Source: DASZQL01 sp964391865 (GTDB lineage: Bacteria > Planctomycetota > Phycisphaerae > Phycisphaerales > UBA1924). From it: DNA of 64,000 nucleotides. Shown here in pieces: positions 28,292 through 34,956 of the stretch (positions are counted from its first letter, which is position 1; each line of letters starts with the position of its first letter). The translations under genes and the position numbers were made by a program. The notes under the pieces were generated by a model. That model made no database searches, had not been told where the DNA came from, and saw only the letters and a program-made list of their open reading frames with translations. The stretch is taken from the NCBI GenBank assembly GCA_964391865.1, contig CAYMNQ010000002.1, positions 248,001 to 312,000 on the forward strand, given 5' to 3'.

Positions 28292-29158
28292 ATGTTTTCA
28301 AATTCTGGCAGTCGCATTGCGCGCCCGATTCGCGCGGCGTCGCTTGGGACCACCGCGCTTCTGACCGGCGTCAGCCTCGTTGGCTGCTCGGTCGATGCCT
28401 ATGTCGAAGCTCCCGGAATCCGCGGCCGGTTCCAGACTCGTCCAGATCGGCCCGCGGGCGGCGATCAGGAGATTTCGCTGTGCGACATTGAACTTGAGGT
28501 TGGAGGGCGACACTATCCGGTCGTCGACACGGACGGGGACGGAGACTGTGATTCGGTCGTGCTCGATTCCGGCGAGGTCATCCGGGTCAGGCGCCGGGGA
28601 CGCGAGATCATGAGCCTCCTTCCTCCCGGCGATCATGACCCATCTGATCCCACTTCGCTCGAACCGCGCGTGATCCACCTCACATGGGAGGAGTTGATGA
28701 ATCTCGCCCGAGTCGATGCGCTCGCGTCGATCGGAGGGGTGCCCGCGGGTTCTGCAACCGAACTGATCGATGCGGCCGGGCTCTCCAAGTACATGCCGGG
28801 CGCAGACTTCGCTGCGAGCCTGAATCTTCACGTCGCTGAGTTCAGCCCAACCGATCAACGTGTCGCGCTGACGTTCGGCTGGACGACCGCCGCGCCGCTG
28901 CCGGACCCCGACGAGTTCCCGTCGCTCACGATCCACCAGTTCATCGTTGGCCCTGTGGAGACCGGAGCGCCGAGCTATCTGCATACCCAACTCGCCGGGC
29001 CGATCGGCGACGTCGCGCGGTACTTTGAAGCCTTCGGTGCCGAGGAAGTTCACCTCAGCTCAAAGGACTTCGGGCCGCTTCGCATCGACTTGTCGGGCGA
29101 CACGAACACCTTGACGATTGGGCGTCCCGGATCGTCCGCGCAACTCAACCTTGAGTAG
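28292..29158 (+). CDS. Hypothetical lipoprotein with Asp-rich loop
   Basis: Predicted lipoprotein of 288 residues. AGGAG lies about nine bases before the ATG at 28292. The signal peptide ends in SLVGC, giving lipidated Cys32. The mature N-part has a calcium-loop-like DTDGDGDCD (79-87) followed by a short beta stretch (SVVLDSGEVIRVRRRG). The C-terminal two-thirds has no recognised domain but looks globular, with VALTFGWTTAAPLPDPDEF near 185. It lies directly behind the left copy of the 555-bp repeat and nine bases before the first trypsin-like gene, so the genes are probably cotranscribed. Function unknown. Confidence 0.78.
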   Translation: MFSNSGSRIARPIRAASLGTTALLTGVSLVGCSVDAYVEAPGIRGRFQTRPDRPAGGDQEISLCDIELEVGGRHYPVVDTDGDGDCDSVVLDSGEVIRVRRRGREIMSLLPPGDHDPSDPTSLEPRVIHLTWEELMNLARVDALASIGGVPAGSATELIDAAGLSKYMPGADFAASLNLHVAEFSPTDQRVALTFGWTTAAPLPDPDEFPSLTIHQFIVGPVETGAPSYLHTQLAGPIGDVARYFEAFGAEEVHLSSKDFGPLRIDLSGDTNTLTIGRPGSSAQLNLE

Positions 29159-29167
29159 ACGAACCAG

Positions 29168-29965
29168 ATGCTCGCACGTTTCTTGACACCTCTCGCGGCG
29201 ACAGTCCTCTGGTCGGCGGCCTCGTGCGCCGCCGACCGGAGGATCGCGGTGCCGGGCCAGAGCGAGCTCGACGCGCTCGCGGTGCGCCGGCTCGTGATCT
29301 CGCCCAACTGCGACGGCGCCCCGACCGCCGAGCTCCGATTCGGTTCCGCGATCGTGATCGCGCCCGGCACGCTGCTCACATGCCTGCACCTCACCGGCGA
29401 CAGCCCATGTTTTATCAACGGCACGCGGCTGAACCCCCAGGTCGAGACTCTCGCTCGGGGCAAATCGAGTGACCGCGACTTCCCGCCGGCGCAGGTGGCG
29501 CTCGACCTCGGCGCGGACACCGAGCGCCTTCGGCAGTTCGTGCGCCGCGCCGAAGAAGACTGGATTGTGCTCAGCACCGCGATCCCTTCAGAGAACGAGC
29601 CGACCGCCTCCCTGCTGAGCAGCAATACGGATATCCGCGGTCATCGACTATTTGTCGTGGGATATGAGCAGACCTTGGAAAGCGCCGGTGCGCATTCGAG
29701 CACGCGAACCGCGCTCCCGGCCCGGTTCTCCGAACCGCCGACCGAGTTCGGTTCGATGCCCGATGAACTGTTTGTGGTCACCCTCGATACGCCCACCAAG
29801 TCGATCGCCGGCATGTCCGGCGGCGCCATCGCTTCTCGGGATCCCGAGAGCGGTGATCTCGCCGTCGCTGGTCTGATCGTTCTGTCCTATGTACGAAAGG
29901 ACGCTCTCGGACGGCTCCACACATATGTCGTGGGGCGAAGAGTGCCTGATCAGTATCTGCCGTAG
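29168..29965 (+). CDS. Secreted trypsin-like serine protease, first of two
   Basis: A 265-residue exported protein with a trypsin-like fold signature. The signal peptide covers about residues 1-21 (SAASC, so lipidation at Cys20 is possible). The putative triad is His74 in LLTCLHLTG, Asp131 in EEDWIVLS and Ser217 in AGMSGGAIA. The contexts differ from TAAH and GDSGG of standard proteases but keep the catalytic residues and the glycine pair of the oxyanion hole. The 9-bp gap to the lipoprotein gene and the 49-bp gap to a second protease-like gene suggest one operon. The target is unknown; it could process the island's secreted proteins. Confidence 0.8.
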   Translation: MLARFLTPLAATVLWSAASCAADRRIAVPGQSELDALAVRRLVISPNCDGAPTAELRFGSAIVIAPGTLLTCLHLTGDSPCFINGTRLNPQVETLARGKSSDRDFPPAQVALDLGADTERLRQFVRRAEEDWIVLSTAIPSENEPTASLLSSNTDIRGHRLFVVGYEQTLESAGAHSSTRTALPARFSEPPTEFGSMPDELFVVTLDTPTKSIAGMSGGAIASRDPESGDLAVAGLIVLSYVRKDALGRLHTYVVGRRVPDQYLP

Positions 29966-30014
29966 TTGCGCGCCACAATGCAAGGCGCCCCAGCACCGCC
30001 GAGCCTATTGCATC

Positions 30015-30770
30015 ATGCTCAAGCACAGCTATCTCACGCTTCTCATTCTTCTCGCATGCGGCGCTTCTTCCGGGTGCGCCGCACGCTTCTCGCCTGATTC
30101 CGCCGCTGGCAGTGACCCTATCGCCGCGCGAGTTGCGCACACCGTCGATCTGCGTTTCACGGTCGCCCGCGACCGCGCCGGGACCGCCGTCCCCATCGGA
30201 CCGAGCACGGTCATCACCTGCTGGCACAACTTCGTCGACGACGACGGGGTCGAATCAACCTCCATCGAGTTTGACGGTGTCACGATCCCTGTCAACATCC
30301 TCGACCGCGGCGACTGCCCGCCGATCGACCTCCCCAAGCCCGTCGGCATGATGCACGACTGGGCGGTGCTCACCACGCCGCCGACAATCACGCTCACACC
30401 GATCCGCGCCGAGTCCGCTCGCCCGCTCCGTGTGGGCGACACGGTCTACCTCGCTGGCTACTTCGGCGGCAACGACGGCCCGATCACGCGCGCCAGCGCC
30501 GAGAATCTGCTCGTCACGGTGGTCCGCGCACGCGTCGCGCCCACTCCGGATTCCTGGACCGACAAGCCCGACGAACTCATCTGCCTCGACGCGCCCAACC
30601 CAGACACGTCTCACGGCATCTCCGGGGGGGCCGCCCTCGTCTGGGACGAGCATCGCAACGCGTTCATCCTCATCGGAATCTACCGCGGCATGTGGAAGCG
30701 CACGTTCCTCGGCCTGGGCGACTCCGTTCACATCGTGCGCCGAATTCCACCACGGTGGAGCACACCCTGA
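30015..30770 (+). CDS. Secreted trypsin-like serine protease, second of two (lipoprotein)
   Basis: A 251-residue protein with a lipoprotein signal peptide (LTLLILLACGASSGC; Cys15 or Cys21 could be lipidated). The triad is in the same order as in the upstream gene: His71 in VITCWHNF, Asp115 in MMHDWAVL and Ser203 in HGISGGAAL. Overall similarity to the first protease is low, so they are old paralogs or independent arrivals. The ATG at 30015 is preferred to upstream in-frame codons because it begins the signal peptide. The TGA at 30768 is followed in the same frame by a broken copy of the short secreted protein, without a start codon. Confidence 0.8.
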   Translation: MLKHSYLTLLILLACGASSGCAARFSPDSAAGSDPIAARVAHTVDLRFTVARDRAGTAVPIGPSTVITCWHNFVDDDGVESTSIEFDGVTIPVNILDRGDCPPIDLPKPVGMMHDWAVLTTPPTITLTPIRAESARPLRVGDTVYLAGYFGGNDGPITRASAENLLVTVVRARVAPTPDSWTDKPDELICLDAPNPDTSHGISGGAALVWDEHRNAFILIGIYRGMWKRTFLGLGDSVHIVRRIPPRWSTP

Positions 30771-30956
30771 TCGCAATCGCTGTTCAACACCACCCGCGCC
30801 GACACCCGCGCCCAGATCATCGCCCCGAAGTACCTCCCCGGCTATAACCACTTCAATTACAGCGGCTTCGACAATCCCGCCGAGTTGCTGGTATTGGAGC
30901 CGGGGCCGTTCGACCCGCCGCCGACCGGGGGCCGACTGCCGACTTCCGCGAGCTGA
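30771..30956 (+). pseudogene. Broken copy of the short secreted protein ('X2')
   Basis: This frame encodes a diverged copy of the conserved segment of the protein at 27590 (TRADTRAQIIAPKYLPGY, with HFNYSGFDNP after it). At the DNA level 30793-30845 differs from the intact gene by only a few, mostly third-position, changes. It has no signal peptide and no usable start codon. It is in frame with the protease stop codon just upstream, and ends at TGA 30954. After a five-G run at 30927-30931 the other frame (one base back) continues with sensible protein sequence into the gene at 30989, which suggests a one-base deletion. Confidence 0.7.
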
Positions 30957-30988
30957 TCGAATTCCACGCGGCGGACCGCGAGCGTGTC

Positions 30989-31417
30989 ATGAACTCCGGG
31001 GTTCGCGCCGCGGCAATTCTCTGCGTGATTCGCAGCGATGCCGCAGAGTTCCTCTGCCAAGGCGTCTCTCTCACGATCGATGATGGCAAGAGCGTCAGAA
31101 GTGAATTCTTCCCTACGATTTTCATCGAATCACTCGACGCCGCCGATGCTGACGGTGCGAGTGGAGGGCAACCGCGCCAGCCGTATCCGCCGGGCGGCGA
31201 GAATTGCTGGGGCTGGCTGGGGGATTGCACATGGTGCCTCGCCGGTATTCTGGGCTTTGCGTTATCGACCTTCTCTTGCATCGGTACAACCGGACCGGCC
31301 GCGATTGCTTGCATCATCACATTCATCTTGGAGTCTGGCGGGCTGATCGCGGGATGTGTGAATTGTGCGAGGTGTTTGAACGGTCCACGCTGGGCAAGCT
31401 CCGTTCCACGTGAATGA
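30989..31417 (+). CDS. Cys-rich hydrophobic-hairpin protein, short or truncated family member
   Basis: A 142-residue protein of the unrecognised family also seen at 32477 and 54546. The start region (RAAAILCVIRSDAAEF) matches the middle of the N-domain of the longer members. The C-terminal half has a Cys cluster (Cys73, 80, 83), a hydrophobic double segment with Cys97 and Cys108 (about 84-122), and a second cluster CVNCARC (123-129). It lacks the long helical arms of its relatives and has no signal peptide of its own. The frame is open upstream (DFRELIEFHAADRERV), so the ATG at 30989 is probably internal to an older, longer gene. The stop overlaps the next start (ATGA). Confidence 0.55.
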   Translation: MNSGVRAAAILCVIRSDAAEFLCQGVSLTIDDGKSVRSEFFPTIFIESLDAADADGASGGQPRQPYPPGGENCWGWLGDCTWCLAGILGFALSTFSCIGTTGPAAIACIITFILESGGLIAGCVNCARCLNGPRWASSVPRE

Positions 31418-31812
31418 GCAGGACGATGAAGCACGCACTCCGCATCCTTGCCAACTCAAAGTCCAGCCGATCGCCGGAGGTTCGGGCCGACCGTCGTATC
31501 CTGATCTGCCAGTTGACATTCGCCCCCGTTCTCGCGATTGGCGCGTGCGCCATGCTCGCGATCGCAATCGTAGGTCTGGTCACAGACCGATCAGGGCCGT
31601 GGAGATTGTTCTTGCCGACGATGTTCCTAGCTAGCGCGGCTACTGCTGGACTTGGAATCCGCAAGATAGCGCGCCGGATCGAGCCACAACTTATCGCCGA
31701 GCGCATCTGCCCGAACTGCGGCTATGAACTTGTGCGAAAGGACACCGATGGCGTGCTTTGCACCGAGTGCGGATGGACATTGAATTCATCGAAACCACCC
31801 GACCAATCTTGA
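31414..31812 (+). CDS. Small membrane protein with C-terminal zinc ribbon ('Z1')
   Basis: A 132-residue protein with a basic N-terminus (MKHALRILANSKS), two membrane helices (about 32-56 and 65-83), then a conserved RRIEPQLIAERICPNCGYEL and a closing CTECG, forming a Cys4 zinc ribbon (Cys99, 102, 116, 119). It is a clear paralog of the protein at 34043. Its ATG overlaps the stop of the Cys-rich hairpin gene by four bases, so translation is probably coupled. The repeated pairing with hairpin-family genes suggests it helps insert, export or guard against them. Function not known. Confidence 0.8.
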   Translation: MSRTMKHALRILANSKSSRSPEVRADRRILICQLTFAPVLAIGACAMLAIAIVGLVTDRSGPWRLFLPTMFLASAATAGLGIRKIARRIEPQLIAERICPNCGYELVRKDTDGVLCTECGWTLNSSKPPDQS

Positions 31813-31828
31813 GAATGGACGCTCGTGT

Positions 31829-31884
31829 TGATCGTGCGTGTGCCGACAGAGAGATCTCTCATCCCTTCAGCACACGCACGATCA
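31829..31884. repeat. Perfect 15-bp inverted repeat next to the duplication border
   Basis: TGATCGTGCGTGTGC (31829-31843) and GCACACGCACGATCA (31870-31884) are exact complements around a 26-base spacer. It lies 16 bases after the stop of the zinc-ribbon gene and ends 10 bases before the right copy of the 555-bp repeat. It could be a transcription stop or mark the recombination border. There is no T-run after it. The left copy of the repeat has no matching structure. Confidence 0.85.
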
Positions 31885-32176
31885 CGCTCTTCTCGACACC
31901 CGCACCCAAATCATCGCCCCGAAGTACCTCCCCGGCTACGACCCCTTCAATCCAACTGGGTTTGACGACCCAACCGCTGAGTTGCTGGGCGACCCGCCCG
32001 GCGGACCCATGCCGCCCTTCGCCCCGATCGATCCCGCCGCGTTCGATTCGGTCTCGTCGGGCTTCGAGTTCGCCGGGGCTTCATCCGAACCTGCCCCGGT
32101 CCCGGCACCCGGCCCGGTCGCGGCATTCGTCCTCTCGGCGAGCGCCGTGTTCCTGCCGCGCCGCCGATCGCGCTGA
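31838..32176 (+). pseudogene. 5'-truncated copy of the short secreted protein ('X3')
   Basis: From DTRTQIIAPKYLP onward this frame is identical to the intact protein at 27590, including the PAP-type C-terminal tail, because it lies in the duplicated segment. The signal peptide has been lost. The frame can be opened from a GTG at 31838, but the 19 residues before the repeat (from inside the inverted repeat) have no signal-peptide character. An unexported protein with a sorting tail would be pointless, so it is treated as a remnant that may still supply the promoter or leader for the next gene. Confidence 0.75.
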
Positions 32177-32448
32177 ACTGCGTCCTGGAGTGCTTCAATC
32201 ATCATCCTCCCCGCCGGCGCCGCACGTGGCCGGTCGTGCCGCCGAGCGTCCGCGGCGGATCGCGGACGCGGCGCCCGGTGAAACCGCGCGGGCCGCGCAA
32301 AATCACAGCACCAAATTCTTTCGCCGAGTTTTCTCGGAGTGTGATTCAGCGCCCGCACAATGACCCCGCCGCGGGACGCTCCCGTCGGCGGGGGATTCCG
32401 GCGGGGCCGCAGCGCCACGACCGAATCCCTCCAGATTCCGGCTTCCGG
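31894..32448 (+). repeat. Near-identical direct repeat, right copy (555 bp)
   Basis: Offset 4185 bp from the left copy, same orientation; two substitutions and one inserted G, at 32401-32420. It carries the truncated short secreted protein gene and the same three hairpins (32246-32269, 32324-32337, 32364-32393). It ends 28 bases before the start codon of the large hairpin-family gene, while the left copy ends 29 bases before an unrelated lipoprotein gene. No transposase, no target duplication and no terminal inverted repeats are seen. Confidence 0.97.
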
Positions 32449-32476
32449 TTGTTCAGTAACGAAAGGGGTTCTGGGT

Positions 32477-33667
32477 ATGGGACACAAGGCACTCTCGAAG
32501 TTTCAAGCCTTCGTGCGGGGATGCATGCTCGGTTTGGCGATCAACATGTCGATCCTGCCGATGGCGCAGGCGCAGCAGGTTTCGCCGCCGCGGCCCGAGG
32601 AACCCGCCGCCATCACGCCGATCGACGAACCGATCGTGACGCCGGTGAACCCGGATCCGTTCGATGCGGCGATCGAGATGCAGCGCGGCATCTACGAACG
32701 CCTCTTCCAGCATCCGTGGGACGCACGAACGGGCGGGCTGAGACTGAACGCGCACATCACAAGCGAAGGGCAATTCTCGGGCGCCAATTTCTTCGGCGAA
32801 CCGTTCACCATCCGCGTGGCAACGTCCGCACTGATGGACATGACCGTCGGTGCCTCCCCGGCCGAGATCGCGTGGATCGAACAGCGCGAAGCACGCCTGA
32901 CACTGCTCGCCGGCGCGGTTTCTAACGGGGTGCTATCGATCGGCTGCATTGCGATCAGTTCGTCCATCCTCAATGACGCGGGCGCTCCGGTGCTCAGCCT
33001 GCTTGTCATCGCCGAAACGGAGTACGACCCGATCATCTTCGAGCCGCTCGATGGTGTTCAGCAACCTCTGATCGTCGATCCTCAGCCGCCTTCGGACGGG
33101 CCGGAGGGGATCGGACCGATCGACATTCCCGCGGGCCCCGATCCTTTCGAGGAATGCGCCGAGTGTGCGCGCATCAACCGCGAACAGGAGGCCGCGCTGC
33201 GCCGGACCCGCGATCTCAAGATCGAGAATGCCGAGCGACTCTTTCAAGCGGAGGTCGCGGCGGCCAACGCAAATTTCAACGATGCTCGCAATCGGAACAG
33301 ACTGGAGATGACCATCGCCGTGACGGCCACTGTCACCGGGTTCGTCGTTGCCGCGAGGACATGCCTCGTGCCGCTGACTATTCCCTGGCTCGGCACGATC
33401 GCGGCAAGCACCTGGATCGCCGCAACCGCAGGGATCGCGCTCGGCATCACTGTCGCGACCGTCGGGTCGCGCATTTCCAAGGATCGCTCCGCTCGGGCGG
33501 CCCGAGACGCTGCTGTCAATGCCGCCGCGACACGCCGGGCCAACACCATCTCCGAAGCGTGGGACGAGTACAATCAAGCAGTCAGCGACTTGCTCCTTGA
33601 GTTGGAAGAGTGCCTTCTCGAACATGGGTGCTTCAACATCAAGCACCATCTTCCGAGGTCGCCATGA
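32477..33667 (+). CDS. Secreted Cys-clamped helical-hairpin protein (unrecognised family)
   Basis: A 396-residue protein. The ATG at 32477 is preceded by AAAGGGG. The unusual signal segment (FVRGCMLGLAINMSILPMAQA) resembles that of the protein at 54546 (GLTLNMSIIP). The mature N-domain (about 33-220) contains NFFGEPF (105-110) and PAEIAWIEQREARLTLLAG. Then come CAEC (Cys227, Cys230), a charged helical arm (about 231-276), two hydrophobic segments (about 277-330, with Cys296), a second helical arm (about 331-376) and ECLLEHGC (Cys379, Cys385). The arms should fold back on each other with the Cys pairs at the base. Pore formation is one possibility, not shown. The stop overlaps the next start (ATGA). 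Confidence 0.75.
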   Translation: MGHKALSKFQAFVRGCMLGLAINMSILPMAQAQQVSPPRPEEPAAITPIDEPIVTPVNPDPFDAAIEMQRGIYERLFQHPWDARTGGLRLNAHITSEGQFSGANFFGEPFTIRVATSALMDMTVGASPAEIAWIEQREARLTLLAGAVSNGVLSIGCIAISSSILNDAGAPVLSLLVIAETEYDPIIFEPLDGVQQPLIVDPQPPSDGPEGIGPIDIPAGPDPFEECAECARINREQEAALRRTRDLKIENAERLFQAEVAAANANFNDARNRNRLEMTIAVTATVTGFVVAARTCLVPLTIPWLGTIAASTWIAATAGIALGITVATVGSRISKDRSARAARDAAVNAAATRRANTISEAWDEYNQAVSDLLLELEECLLEHGCFNIKHHLPRSP

Positions 33668-33981
33668 ACATCATGATCAGCCCGTCACACTCGGAGACCG
33701 CCGACCGTCGTCAACGACAATGGTTCACTGCGGGCATGACTCTCGTGCTCGTCGGAGTTGGCGGCACGATCGCCGCGCCGTCCCTGATGACGCTCGTGCC
33801 TGTGGACCCGCCACAACAACCCGTTCCCAGCGATGTGCAGCTTCAACTGACCACCGCCCGCCATGATGAGTCCTCACGCATCAGCATCGCCACCTCCATC
33901 GCCGCCGCCGTGACGCTGATGGGTGTCTATGCCGTCGCACGTTCACACCCCCTATGGCCACGCCGACGCACCAACGCATAG
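33664..33981 (+). CDS. Small protein with two membrane helices
   Basis: A 105-residue protein with two hydrophobic segments (about 21-45 and 73-92) joined by a Pro/Gln-rich loop, and a basic C-terminal end (HPLWPRRRTNA). The ATG overlaps the stop codon of the hairpin-family gene (ATGA), so translation is probably coupled. An earlier in-frame start at 33610 lies inside the upstream gene and is not preferred. I do not recognise a family. It lies between the hairpin gene and the zinc-ribbon gene at 34043, and could be a partner or an immunity-type membrane protein; that is inference from position. Confidence 0.65.
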   Translation: MNIMISPSHSETADRRQRQWFTAGMTLVLVGVGGTIAAPSLMTLVPVDPPQQPVPSDVQLQLTTARHDESSRISIATSIAAAVTLMGVYAVARSHPLWPRRRTNA

Positions 33982-34042
33982 TCACACACCGCGGCGTGCG
34001 GCTCTCGCAAGCGACTCCGAATTCGGTTCCAGAAGCCCGTCC

Positions 34043-34447
34043 ATGAAACACGCGCTCGGCATTCTCGCTCATTCAAAGCCGCTCCGCGCGCCCGCTCTTC
34101 GCGCGGAGCGGCGGCGACTCCACGGGCAGCTTGTGGGCGCCCTGATCCTCGCGCTCGCCGCGTGCGTGATGCTGGTCGTCGTGGTCGCCGCAATGATGAG
34201 CGGCATCCCCGGCGTGCTGCGATGGTTCTACCCGCCGTTTTTCCTGTGCGCCGCGATCGGCGTCGCACTCGAAGCTGGAAGAACGGCGCGGCGAATCGAA
34301 CCGCAACTCATCGCCGAGCACATCTGCCCGAACTGCGGCTACCCACTCGTGCAACGGGGCTCCGATGGCTTGCTCTGCACCGAGTGCGGCTTGACCGCCG
34401 GATCGCCCCTGGCTCGCACCGACTCGCCCGATCGCGGACCGGTCTGA
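34043..34447 (+). CDS. Small membrane protein with C-terminal zinc ribbon ('Z2')
   Basis: A 134-residue paralog of the protein at 31414. It starts MKHALGILAHSKPLR, has two membrane helices (about 30-52 and 62-78), the shared block RRIEPQLIAEHICPNCGYPL, and CTECG (Cys95, 98, 112, 115). An earlier in-frame ATG at 33923 is in the region that overlaps the upstream gene in another frame and is not preferred. It is 61 bp downstream of the small two-helix protein. It closes the accessory island; the next gene is on the other strand. Confidence 0.8.
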   Translation: MKHALGILAHSKPLRAPALRAERRRLHGQLVGALILALAACVMLVVVVAAMMSGIPGVLRWFYPPFFLCAAIGVALEAGRTARRIEPQLIAEHICPNCGYPLVQRGSDGLLCTECGLTAGSPLARTDSPDRGPV

Positions 34448-34473
34448 ACCGTGCATGAACCGATCGTCGAGGC

Positions 34474-34956
34474 TCACCACCCCATCGGCACATGCCCGTT
34501 CACGCTCTCCGCGCTCAGCCCCGGCATCGGGAACTCGCGCGCCAGCGCTTCGCCCAGCATCGCCGGCTGCGTCAGCAGCACGAGCGCCGGGCGCTCCAGC
34601 ACGCGCGAGACGAAGCGGAACGCGCGGCGGAGGTGCTCGCTCGTCGTCACCACGATCAACTCGCCCTGATCGCCGAAGCGCAGCGGCATCACGCGGAACT
34701 GCCACGCCTGTCGCGGCGTGAGCAGCTTCATCGCCTCGGCGTCTCTCTTCTCGCTCCGGGCGTCGACGTGTTCCGTCAGCGCGGTGTACTGCTCGGCCCA
34801 GGCGCTCTCGATCTCCGCCGCCGACACCTTGAAGAGCTGCTCGGCGAGCAGGCCGAAGGGGCGGTGCCGCGTCGATTGCTCGGCGAGGATGCGCTCGACC
34901 TGCTCGTCAGTCAGCACGCCCCGGGCCACCAGAATTTCACCCAAACGATTCGCCAT
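34474..34956 (-). CDS. Stand-alone GspE/PilB N-terminal (MshEN-type) domain protein
   Basis: A 160-residue protein resembling the N-terminal domain of type II secretion and type IV pilus ATPases, with no ATPase domain. It starts MANRLGEILVARGVLTDEQVERILAEQ, and PFGLLAEQLFKVS, LLTPRQAWQFRVMPLRFGDQ and ELIVVTTSEHLRRAF follow in the family order. Domains of this type bind cyclic di-GMP in some secretion ATPases; whether this one does is not known. The ATG at 34956 has GGAGG nine bases upstream. It is convergent with the zinc-ribbon gene. No other secretion genes are adjacent. Confidence 0.8.
   Translation of the reverse strand: MANRLGEILVARGVLTDEQVERILAEQSTRHRPFGLLAEQLFKVSAAEIESAWAEQYTALTEHVDARSEKRDAEAMKLLTPRQAWQFRVMPLRFGDQGELIVVTTSEHLRRAFRFVSRVLERPALVLLTQPAMLGEALAREFPMPGLSAESVNGHVPMGW

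Noticed and set aside
31838..32176. The truncated copy of the short secreted protein as a working gene
   Set aside because: A GTG start is possible, but the protein would have a C-terminal sorting tail and no signal peptide, so it could not reach the sorting machinery.
27709..32448. The 555-bp duplication as an insertion sequence
   Set aside because: No transposase frame, no terminal inverted repeats and no target-site duplication; the borders fall inside a gene on one side and just before a start codon on the other.
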